A stretch of 64,000 nucleotides of DNA from Hydrogenovibrio sp965140365. GTDB taxonomy: Bacteria > Pseudomonadota > Gammaproteobacteria > Thiomicrospirales > Thiomicrospiraceae. This document shows positions 53,527-61,670 of this stretch, one piece after another. Positions within the stretch are counted from its first letter, which is position 1. Every line of letters begins with the position of its first letter. A program made the translations under genes and the position numbers. Under the pieces are notes generated by a model. The model was not told the origin of the DNA and did not search any database. It saw only the letters and a list, made by a program, of their open reading frames with translations. The stretch is from NCBI GenBank assembly GCA_965140365.1, contig OZ223196.1. One strand, written 5' to 3'.

Positions 53527-56500
53527 ATGACCCAGTTCGTTCATTTACATGTGCATTCGGAATACTCGGTTGTCGATGCCACCTTACGGGTGAAGTCGGC
53601 CATTTCGAATGCGGAAAAGCATCAGCAGCCGGCCATCGCCTTGACCGATCAAATGAACATGTTCGCACTGGTGAAGTTCTATTCGTCGGCCATCAATGCC
53701 GGCATCAAACCCATTATCGGTTCTGACTTGCTCATTGAAGCCGACGATGGCAATGTCTTCAAAGTGGTGGCCTTGTGTCAAAATGACCAAGGGTATCTTA
53801 ACCTCTCCCATTTGATCTCGATGGCGTATCTGAAAAATCAGAAAATCGTCGCCACGGAGATGCAGCCACTGATCAAACAGGAGTGGTTGAAATCCTATAA
53901 TGAGGGATTGATTATCTTATCCGGTGGCAAGGACGGTGATGTCGGCCAGGCTATCTTGGCGCAAAAGCCTAATTTGGCGGCCAAGCGCACCGGTTGGTGG
54001 CAAGAAACCTTTCCAGACCGCTTTTATTTGGAATTGACCCGTACCGGGCGTGATAACGAAGAAACCTATTTGGTCGGGGCTGTTGAGGTTGCACAGCGTT
54101 ACGATTTACCGGTCGTGGCGACGAACGATGTGCGATTTGAATCCGACGAGGACTTTGATGCCCATGAAGTGCGCGTCTGTATTCACGATGGTTACATTCT
54201 CGACGATCCGAATCGGCCGAAACGCTATTCCGAAGAACAGTATTTCCGAACGTCCGATGAAATGGTCGAGCTGTTTGCCGATTTGCCGGAAGCCATCGAA
54301 AATACGGTGGAAATTGCTAAGCGTTGTAATGTCACTCTGACCCTCGGCACTTACTTCCTGCCGGATTTTCCGGTGCCGGAAGGCATGACGATGGACGAAT
54401 ACTTTATTCAGGAATCGCAAAACGGGTTGGAGGCGCGTTTGAGGTTCCTGTTCGGTCATTTGTCCGCAGAAGAATTTGCCGAAAAGCGTAAAGAATACGA
54501 CGATCGTCTCAAATTCGAACTCGACATCATTACCCAGATGGGGTTCCCCGGTTACTTCTTCATCGTTGCCGACTTTATTCAATGGGGTAAAAATCATGAC
54601 GTTCCAGTCGGACCGGGGCGGGGTTCCGGTGCCGGTTCCCTGGTGGCCTATGCCCTGAAAATCACCGATTTGGACCCACTGGAATACGACCTGCTGTTCG
54701 AACGGTTCCTGAATCCGGAAAGGGTGTCCATGCCCGATTTCGACGTCGACTTCTGTATGGAGCGGCGTGACGAGGTCATCGATTATGTGTCGCGTCAATA
54801 TGGCCAGGATCACGTGTCGCAAATCGTCACTTTCGGTACCATGGCGGCCAAAGCCGTCGTTCGAGATGTGGGCCGGGTATTAGGCCACGGTTATGGCATG
54901 GTCGATGGCATTGCTAAGTTGGTGCCTAACGATTTAGGTATTAAGCTTAAAGACGCCCTGGAACAGGAAGAAATGCTTCAGGAGCGGTACGATAATGAAG
55001 AAGACGTTCGTCTGCTCATCGATTTGGCCTTGAAGCTGGAAGGCACGGTCCGAAACACCGGTAAACATGCCGGTGGGGTCGTCATTGGCCCGAAACCCTT
55101 GGATCATTTCTGTCCGGTGTTGTGTGAACCGGATGGGACCAGTGTGGTCACTCAGTTGGATAAAAATGATGTGGAAACCGCAGGCCTGGTCAAATTCGAC
55201 TTTTTGGGCCTGCGGACGCTCACCATCATTGACTGGGCGTTGCATTTCATTAATGACGGTAAACAACCGGGCGATGAGGGCTTTGTGGACATCGCGCGTA
55301 TTCCGCTCGACGATACCCAAACGTTCGACCTGATCAAAACCGGTAAGACCACGGGGGTCTTTCAGTTGGAATCGGCGGGCATGCAGAACCTGATTGTTCG
55401 CCTGCGACCGGACTGTTTTGAAGACATTATCGCCCTGGTGGCCTTGTTTCGACCTGGCCCGCTGGAATCTGGGATGGTGGATAACTTTATTGCCCGTAAA
55501 CACGGTAAGGAAAAAGTTTCTTATCCGGATCCGCAATACCAGCACGAATCCCTGCAACCGATTCTGGAACCCACCTACGGGGTTATTCTGTATCAGGAAC
55601 AGGTGATGCAGATCGCTCAGGTATTGGCCGGTTATACATTGGGCGGTGCCGACATGTTGCGTCGTGCGATGGGGAAAAAGAAACCCGAAGAAATGGCCAA
55701 GCAGCGCTCGATCTTTAAAGAAGGGGCGGAAAAAAGCGGTATCGATGGCGACCTGGCCATGAAAATTTTCGACCTGGTGGAAAAATTCGCCGGGTACGGG
55801 TTCAATAAATCCCATTCGGCCGCCTATGCCTTGGTGTCCTATCAATCTGCCTGGCTGAAGACGCATTATCCAGCCGAGTTCATGGCGGCGCAGATTTCGT
55901 CGGACATGGACAACACGGAAAAAGTGGTACACATGGTGAACGAATGTTATGCCATGGGGATTGATGTTCGCCAGCCAAATATCAATGAATGCGAGATTCA
56001 CTTTAAGTCGGTCAAGACCGAGGAAAAGGTGGTGCGTTATGGCCTGGGCGCGATTAAAGGGGTTGGCGAGTCGGCCTTGGAAGGCATTGTCGCCGAACGA
56101 AAACAAAATGGCCCTTACCTGGATTTGTTCGATTTTTGTTTGCGTGTGACAAAGAAAGTCAATAAGCGCGTGATTGAAGCGCTGATTTCAGCGGGCGCGA
56201 TGGACTGTCTGCATGATAACCGTCAAGCGATGCTGGACAGTGTCGGTCTGGCACTGCAAAAAGCGGAACAAACGCATAAAAACGAAGAAGCTGGCCAAGG
56301 CGATTTATTTGGTGATGCCACATCGTTTGAAGCAGAAAACGCGTCGGAGTTGGTCGATGTGCCGGAAATGCCCGAGAAGCTACGCCTGAAAGGCGAAAAA
56401 GATGTCTTGGGCTTGTATATGACCGGCCATCCGATTGAAATTTATCGAGAAGAGTTGGACAAGCTGGTCGAACAGAAATTGTCCGCTTTGCGCCCGGAAA

Positions 56501-57006
56501 AATGGGCCAAAAAATGGGCCGCCGGGCTGATTGTGGAAGCGCGCAGTAAAGTGACCAAAAGCGGAAGTCGAATGGGTTTTATCGCCATCGACGATCAAAC
56601 GGCTCGTATGGAAGTGGTGTTGCGTCCGGCGGTGTTTGAATCCTGCCGAGATATCCTGCAACCGGATACGGTGGTGTTGATTTACGGCGAAGTGGCCGAA
56701 GACACCTTTAACGGTGGCATTAAGCTGGATGCCGAGCAGGTGGTGACCTTGGCGGAGTCGCGTGTTGAAAAAGCGCGGGCCATTAAAGTCTTTGCCGATG
56801 CCACGCTGCAACCGCAACGATTACAGGATTTATCATCGATTTTGACACCTTATCGAGTGGAAGCCGGGTTGCCACTGGTGGTGGATTACCGAAACGACCA
56901 GGCCCGGGCGCAGATGATTACCCAGGAAGGGATTGAATTTTTTCCGGACGACGAGTTACTGGAAGTGCTCAGAAGTCACGGTTGGCAGCCGGAAGTGGTT
57001 GTCTGA
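53527..57006 (+). CDS. dnaE: DNA polymerase III alpha subunit
   Basis: The replicative polymerase subunit. The 1159-residue product begins with a PHP domain (FVHLHVHSEYSVVDA), has the polymerase catalytic stretch PDFDVDFCMERR (two aspartates near 400) and QVMQIAQVLAGYTLGGADMLRRAMGKK, and an internal beta-clamp binding stretch GQGDLFGD near 925. Helix-hairpin-helix and OB-fold regions follow. Length matches E. coli (1160). It starts close to a divergent aat leader with a CCAGGCCTGG copy at 53465. Confidence 0.98.
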   Translation: MTQFVHLHVHSEYSVVDATLRVKSAISNAEKHQQPAIALTDQMNMFALVKFYSSAINAGIKPIIGSDLLIEADDGNVFKVVALCQNDQGYLNLSHLISMAYLKNQKIVATEMQPLIKQEWLKSYNEGLIILSGGKDGDVGQAILAQKPNLAAKRTGWWQETFPDRFYLELTRTGRDNEETYLVGAVEVAQRYDLPVVATNDVRFESDEDFDAHEVRVCIHDGYILDDPNRPKRYSEEQYFRTSDEMVELFADLPEAIENTVEIAKRCNVTLTLGTYFLPDFPVPEGMTMDEYFIQESQNGLEARLRFLFGHLSAEEFAEKRKEYDDRLKFELDIITQMGFPGYFFIVADFIQWGKNHDVPVGPGRGSGAGSLVAYALKITDLDPLEYDLLFERFLNPERVSMPDFDVDFCMERRDEVIDYVSRQYGQDHVSQIVTFGTMAAKAVVRDVGRVLGHGYGMVDGIAKLVPNDLGIKLKDALEQEEMLQERYDNEEDVRLLIDLALKLEGTVRNTGKHAGGVVIGPKPLDHFCPVLCEPDGTSVVTQLDKNDVETAGLVKFDFLGLRTLTIIDWALHFINDGKQPGDEGFVDIARIPLDDTQTFDLIKTGKTTGVFQLESAGMQNLIVRLRPDCFEDIIALVALFRPGPLESGMVDNFIARKHGKEKVSYPDPQYQHESLQPILEPTYGVILYQEQVMQIAQVLAGYTLGGADMLRRAMGKKKPEEMAKQRSIFKEGAEKSGIDGDLAMKIFDLVEKFAGYGFNKSHSAAYALVSYQSAWLKTHYPAEFMAAQISSDMDNTEKVVHMVNECYAMGIDVRQPNINECEIHFKSVKTEEKVVRYGLGAIKGVGESALEGIVAERKQNGPYLDLFDFCLRVTKKVNKRVIEALISAGAMDCLHDNRQAMLDSVGLALQKAEQTHKNEEAGQGDLFGDATSFEAENASELVDVPEMPEKLRLKGEKDVLGLYMTGHPIEIYREELDKLVEQKLSALRPEKWAKKWAAGLIVEARSKVTKSGSRMGFIAIDDQTARMEVVLRPAVFESCRDILQPDTVVLIYGEVAEDTFNGGIKLDAEQVVTLAESRVEKARAIKVFADATLQPQRLQDLSSILTPYRVEAGLPLVVDYRNDQARAQMITQEGIEFFPDDELLEVLRSHGWQPEVVV

Positions 57007-57200
57007 ATCAATTTGGGGAGCTTGCCTGAAAACGGCTCTGGATGTCGGATTTAAGGCCGAATTTAAGGTCATAAAATTTGGTTATAAAGTATTTTTATTC
57101 CTATTGGTTGCCCATAACCTTTAGAATGTACGGAATTCGACGAACCGTTTCAGATGAGCTTAAAAAGTTACGTAGAGAAATTGTTAAATAGGAGACATTA

Positions 57201-59162
57201 ATGTCTAACAATATCGAGTCGATCTTACACGAAGATCGGGTATTTAAACCAACCGCTGACTTCAAACGTCAGGCAAACATCACAGAAGAAAAGTACCAAG
57301 CGTTGAAAGCCAAGGCCGACGAGGACTATGAAGGTTACTGGTGTGATCTGGCGAGGGAAAAATTGGACTGGTCCAAGGACTTCACGGTTGGGTTAGACGA
57401 CTCTAATGCTCCTTTCTATAAATGGTTCTCCGACGGTGAACTGAACGCCTCCTATAACTGTATCGATCGTCACTTGGAAGAAAAAGAAGACAAGTTGGCC
57501 ATTATTTTTGAAGCGGATGATGGTTCGGTTGAGCAGTACACTTACAAAGAATTGCACGACGAAGTCTGCCGTTTGGCCAATGCCTTAACCGCTCAAGGTA
57601 TCGAAAAAGGCGACCGCGTTATTATTTATATGCCAATGATTCCGCAAGCGGTTTTCGCCATGCAGGCTTGTGCGCGTATTGGCGCCATCCACTCTATCGT
57701 ATTTGGCGGTTTCTCAGCGGAAGCCTTGCGTGATCGCATTGAAGATGCTGGCGCACGAATGGTCATTACGGCGAATGCCGGGTGTCGTGGCGGGAAATCC
57801 GTTCCACTGAAAGGTGCTGTGGATGCAGCTTTGGAGAAAGGTGGTGATTCGGTTCGTAAAGTGGTGGTCTATCACCGCACAGATGATGATGTGCCGATGA
57901 AAGACGGGCGCGACATCTCTTGGCACGACGCCATTGCGGGCATGAGCAACTATCACGATGCGGTGATGGTGGATGCCGAACACCCATTGTTCCTACTGTA
58001 TACGTCCGGCTCAACCGGCAAACCGAAAGGGATTCAGCATAGCACGGGCGGTTATCTTCTGAATGCCTACCTGACCAATGAGTGGGTTTTCGACCTGAAA
58101 GACAGCGATGTGTTCTGGTGTACGGCCGATGTGGGCTGGATCACCGGTCACACTTACGTGGCTTACGGGCCTTTGGCGATGGGCATGACCATCGTCATGT
58201 TTGAAGGTGTCCCTACCTATCCGGATGCCGGTCGTTTCTGGCAAGTGTGTCAGGATCACGGTGTGACGGTTTTCTATACGGCCCCAACCGCAATTCGTGC
58301 CTTGATGAAATTCGGCGATGACTTGCCGAAACAATATGACTTGTCCAAATTACGTTTGTTGGGAACGGTGGGTGAGCCAATCAACCCGGAAGCCTGGATT
58401 TGGTATCACGATATTATTGGTCGTGGGGAATGCCCGATTGTGGATACTTGGTGGCAAACCGAAACCGGCGCGCACATGATTGCGCCGCTGCCGGGTGTAA
58501 CCGACTTGAAGCCGGGCTCTTGCACCAAGCCTCTACCGGGCATCGATGCGCACATCGTTGACGAAGAAGGCGTTGAATTGACCCACGGTGAAGGGGGCTA
58601 TTTGGTGGTTCGTAAGCCTTGGCCGTCAATGGTGCGGACCATTTGGAACGACGATGAGCGTTTCGTGGACACCTACTATGCGATGTTTAAAAACAAATAT
58701 TATGTGGTGGGCGACAGTGCTCACTTGGATCATGATGGTAACTTCTGGATCATGGGGCGTATCGATGACGTTCTAAACGTATCCGGTCACCGTCTTGGAA
58801 CGATGGAAGTCGAGTCGGCTTTGGTTTCGCATGAGCACGTGGCGGAAGCCGCTGTGGTTGGAAAACCGCACGATGTGAAGGGCGAGTCCATCTTTGCCTT
58901 TGTGGTGATGAATATGGAAGTGCCGCCGGGGGATGAACGATTGGCGCTGGTTCAGGAATTGCGTAATCACGTGGCGAAAGAAATCGGCCCGATTGCCAAG
59001 CCGGACGACATTCGTTTCGGTTCTAACTTACCGAAAACGCGTTCCGGTAAAATTATGCGTCGTTTATTGCGTAGTATCGCCAAGGGTGAGGAAATCACCT
59101 CCGATACATCGACGCTTGAGGATCCAAGTATTTTGGATCAGTTCATGCAGCCTCATAAATAA
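57201..59162 (+). CDS. acs: Acetyl-CoA synthetase
   Basis: Activates acetate to acetyl-CoA through an acetyl-adenylate. The 653-residue product has the P-loop-like FLLYTSGSTGKPKGIQHSTGG, the WCTADVGWITGHTYVAYGPL region and the C-terminal lysine motif RSGKIMRRLLR, where the Lys (near 610) is the usual site of acetylation control. Length is standard. Ribosome site AGGAG precedes the ATG. It leads the acs - DUF485 - actP cluster; a structured element separates acs from the rest. Confidence 0.98.
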   Translation: MSNNIESILHEDRVFKPTADFKRQANITEEKYQALKAKADEDYEGYWCDLAREKLDWSKDFTVGLDDSNAPFYKWFSDGELNASYNCIDRHLEEKEDKLAIIFEADDGSVEQYTYKELHDEVCRLANALTAQGIEKGDRVIIYMPMIPQAVFAMQACARIGAIHSIVFGGFSAEALRDRIEDAGARMVITANAGCRGGKSVPLKGAVDAALEKGGDSVRKVVVYHRTDDDVPMKDGRDISWHDAIAGMSNYHDAVMVDAEHPLFLLYTSGSTGKPKGIQHSTGGYLLNAYLTNEWVFDLKDSDVFWCTADVGWITGHTYVAYGPLAMGMTIVMFEGVPTYPDAGRFWQVCQDHGVTVFYTAPTAIRALMKFGDDLPKQYDLSKLRLLGTVGEPINPEAWIWYHDIIGRGECPIVDTWWQTETGAHMIAPLPGVTDLKPGSCTKPLPGIDAHIVDEEGVELTHGEGGYLVVRKPWPSMVRTIWNDDERFVDTYYAMFKNKYYVVGDSAHLDHDGNFWIMGRIDDVLNVSGHRLGTMEVESALVSHEHVAEAAVVGKPHDVKGESIFAFVVMNMEVPPGDERLALVQELRNHVAKEIGPIAKPDDIRFGSNLPKTRSGKIMRRLLRSIAKGEEITSDTSTLEDPSILDQFMQPHK

Positions 59163-59191
59163 AACAGGGGCCATGAGCTGAACCAAATGTT

Positions 59192-59235
59192 GAAATAGCC
59201 AGACTGGTTACAAAATGACCAGGCCTGGCTATTTT
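59192..59235 (+). terminator. Probable acs terminator
   Basis: GAAATAGCCAG and CTGGCTATTTTC are complementary around a loop of about 21 bases that contains part of a CCAGGCCTGG copy (59219-59228). A T-run follows. Position 30 bases after the acs stop fits a terminator. Confidence 0.65.
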
Positions 59236-59279
59236 CATATGAACGAGGCTAAAAGGTCTCATTGTCGAACAAGGGTTTG

Positions 59280-59551
59280 TTTAGGAACCTATGATTGAAT
59301 CCGTTTGAGATTCTGCGGAACTTAAAGCCTGCTTATTCTAGGCGTGGCTCGCCGGCCTTAGTCATTCTAAGGTCAAGAGTCGCAACAACGAAGAAGTAGG
59401 CTTTAGGTCCTGCCCGAAGGGGCTTAGCCAAGTTTCCCAGTTCTGCGTTATGAAGTTTTGCAAGGTCTAGACATGACGGCAACTTCACGCCTTGATCTGA
59501 AAAACTTGGCGTTGCCAGAAGCTAAACCGATTTAATCAGAGGTTCCTTAAA
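59280..59551. repeat. 272-bp structured element, copy B
   Basis: The arms TTTAGGAACCTATGATTGAA at the left end and, read in reverse, TTTAAGGAACCTCTGATTAA at the right end form an outer stem of about 36 bp. The 215-base core 59306-59520 aligns without gaps to copy A core 31416-31630, with identical loop stretches, while paired bases differ: CTTAAAGCCT with AGGCTTTAGG (59321, 59398), CCAAGTTT with AAACTTGG (59428, 59502), TGAAGTT with AACTTCA (59451, 59481). It lies in the 436-base gap between acs and the DUF485-actP pair and occupies most of it. Confidence 0.85.
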
Positions 59552-59598
59552 TAGATACAACGCAAACAGCCCGAGTTTCATAATCAAGGAGGAAGACT

Positions 59599-59904
59599 TT
59601 GGAACAGTCTAAAATTGAGAAGATTAAAAATCTTCCGGAGTATCAACAGCTCGTCAAAGAGCGTACGGGGCTGGCGTGGAAGCTTTCCATTGCCATGCTG
59701 GTTGTGTATTACGGATATATCTTGTTGTTGGCATTTGATCCGGCCTTTTTCACGGCCATTATCAGCGGTCAATACATTTCAATCGGTTTCCCGGTTGGGG
59801 TCGCCATCATTATCTTTGCCTTTTTGTTGACGGGCTACTACGTCAAAAAAGCGAATTCAGATTTTGATGAATTAACAGCAAAAATCAAAAAAGAGGTTGA
59901 ATAA
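59599..59904 (+). CDS. yjcH: DUF485 membrane protein (YjcH-type)
   Basis: A 101-residue protein with two TM helices (about 24-44 and 57-82) and the DUF485 pattern: LPEYQQLVKERTGLAWKLSIAMLVVYYGYILL and FPVGVAIIIFAFLLTGYYVKKANSDFD. The start is TTG, chosen because AAGGAGGA lies five bases before it. It overlaps the actP ATG by one base. DUF485 proteins are the usual partner of ActP and are thought to assist acetate uptake. Confidence 0.92.
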   Translation: MEQSKIEKIKNLPEYQQLVKERTGLAWKLSIAMLVVYYGYILLLAFDPAFFTAIISGQYISIGFPVGVAIIIFAFLLTGYYVKKANSDFDELTAKIKKEVE

Positions 59905-61562
59905 TGAAGGTAGGAATTCATAAGTTATTGGCCTTATTGGTTTTGGTTGTCATGCCGGTATCGGCTTATGCGGCTGGGATTGATGTGACGGCTCCGGTTG
60001 AAAAAGAGACCAATTGGTCGGCTATTTCAATGTTTATCGTCTTTGTTGGTGCCACCATTTACATTACTTACTGGGCGGCTCAGCGTACGAAATCTGCCAA
60101 AGACTTCTATGCAGCCGGTGGCGGTATTACCGGGCTTCAGAACGGTTTGGCCATTGCGGGTGACTATATGTCCGCGGCTTCGTTCTTGGGGATTACCGGG
60201 ATGGTGTACTTGAAAGGGTATGACGGTCTGATCTTTGCCATCGGTTTCTTGGTGGGCTGGCCGATTATCCTGTTCTTGATGTCCGAGCGCTTGAGAAACT
60301 TGGGTAAATTCACGTTTGCCGACGTAGCGGCTTACCGTTTCCAGCAAACACCGATTCGTGTATTGGCGGCTTTTGGCGGGATTGCGGTTGTTATCCTGTA
60401 TTTGATCGCGCAAATGGTCGGTGCCGGTAAGCTGATCGAGTTGTTGTTCGGTTTGGACTTCAACTACGCGGTTGTGATGGTCGGTGTCTTAATCATTGCT
60501 TACGTCTCCTTTGGTGGGATGCTGGCAACGACCTGGGTACAAATCATCAAGGCGGTTCTATTGTTGTCCGGTGCGACCTTTATCGCCGTGGCGGTGATGT
60601 ACAACATGGGCTTCAGCTTTGAAACCTTGTTTAAAACGGCGGTTGAACAACGTGATGGTAATATGGACATCCTATTCTCCGGTGGTTTTGTTTCCGACCC
60701 TGTCAATGCGATTTCATTGGGGATTGCCTTGATGTTCGGTACGGCTGGTTTGCCACACATCCTGATGCGTTTCTTCACGGTGCCGGATGCAAAAGAAGCA
60801 CGTAAGTCTGTTTTCTATGCGACGGGCTTCATCGGCTACTTCTACATTCTTGCGTTCATCATTGGTTTCGGTGCGATTGCGATGGTGGTGGCGTCTGAAT
60901 ACATGGATGGTTCCAAGTTGATCGGCGGTAACAACATGGCGGCGATTCACTTGTCCCACGTGATTGGCGGTGACTTCTTCCTAGGCTTCATCTCAGCGGT
61001 AGCTTTCGCGACCATTTTGGCCGTAGTTTCCGGCTTGACCTTGGCGGGTGCGTCTGCGATTTCGCATGACATCTACGCGAACGTCATCAATAAGGATGCG
61101 ACCGAAGAGCAAGAAACCAAAGTGGCGCGTATTTCTACGTTTGTCATCGGTGCTTTGGCGATTATTTTCGGTATCGGCTTTAAAGACCAGAACATCGCCT
61201 TCGTGGTGGCGTTGGCCTTTACGATTGCCGCTTCCGCGAACTTCCCAGTGTTAATTATGTCTATGTTCTGGAGCAAGATGACAACTCGTGGTGCCGTTAT
61301 CGGTGGCTGGTTGGGTCTGATCTCTGCCGTGGTCATGGTTGTCCTTGGTCCGGTTGTGTGGACACAGATTCTGGGTATGGGCGATGCCATCGTGCCATAT
61401 AAGTTCCCGGCTCTGTTCACGGTTATCATTGCCTTTGTTTCCATCTGGTTCTTCTCCATTACCGATAAGTCGGCTCGTGCGAAAGAAGACTTGGATGGCT
61501 TTGAAGCACAATACGTTCGATCTCAAACCGGGATCGGTGCCGAAGGTGCCTCGAATCACTAA
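59904..61562 (+). CDS. actP: Cation/acetate symporter ActP
   Basis: Inner-membrane sodium-dependent acetate carrier of the SSS family. The 552-residue product has an N-terminal signal-like helix (MPVSAYAAGIDVTAP), 13 or so TM segments, and family motifs FYAAGGGITGLQNGLAIAGDYMSAASFLGITG and FVVALAFTIAASANFPVLIMSMFWSKMTTRG. Coupled to DUF485 and followed by a strong terminator. With acs it imports and activates acetate. Confidence 0.97.
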   Translation: MKVGIHKLLALLVLVVMPVSAYAAGIDVTAPVEKETNWSAISMFIVFVGATIYITYWAAQRTKSAKDFYAAGGGITGLQNGLAIAGDYMSAASFLGITGMVYLKGYDGLIFAIGFLVGWPIILFLMSERLRNLGKFTFADVAAYRFQQTPIRVLAAFGGIAVVILYLIAQMVGAGKLIELLFGLDFNYAVVMVGVLIIAYVSFGGMLATTWVQIIKAVLLLSGATFIAVAVMYNMGFSFETLFKTAVEQRDGNMDILFSGGFVSDPVNAISLGIALMFGTAGLPHILMRFFTVPDAKEARKSVFYATGFIGYFYILAFIIGFGAIAMVVASEYMDGSKLIGGNNMAAIHLSHVIGGDFFLGFISAVAFATILAVVSGLTLAGASAISHDIYANVINKDATEEQETKVARISTFVIGALAIIFGIGFKDQNIAFVVALAFTIAASANFPVLIMSMFWSKMTTRGAVIGGWLGLISAVVMVVLGPVVWTQILGMGDAIVPYKFPALFTVIIAFVSIWFFSITDKSARAKEDLDGFEAQYVRSQTGIGAEGASNH

Positions 61563-61590
61563 GGTAAACTGTTCGTGATTCAATAGAATA

Positions 61591-61617
61591 AAAAGGGGCT
61601 GTTTCAGCCCCTTTTTT
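61591..61617 (+). terminator. actP terminator
   Basis: AAAAGGGGCTG-TTT-CAGCCCCTTTTTT, a stable stem and T-run, 29 bases past the actP stop. Confidence 0.92.
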
Positions 61618-61670
61618 GTATGCCATTGCTTCGGTATGGCACAATGTATAAAGAGCAAGAGGAAACATGT

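Noticed and set aside
54934..56106. Antisense ORF of 390 codons inside dnaE
   Set aside because: A shadow of the long, well-conserved dnaE frame with no recognisable domain.
31393..59551. Element copies as integron attC sites, CRISPR repeats or retron RNAs
   Set aside because: No RYYYAAC/GTTRRRY boxes, no regular spacers, and no integrase, cas or reverse-transcriptase gene nearby.
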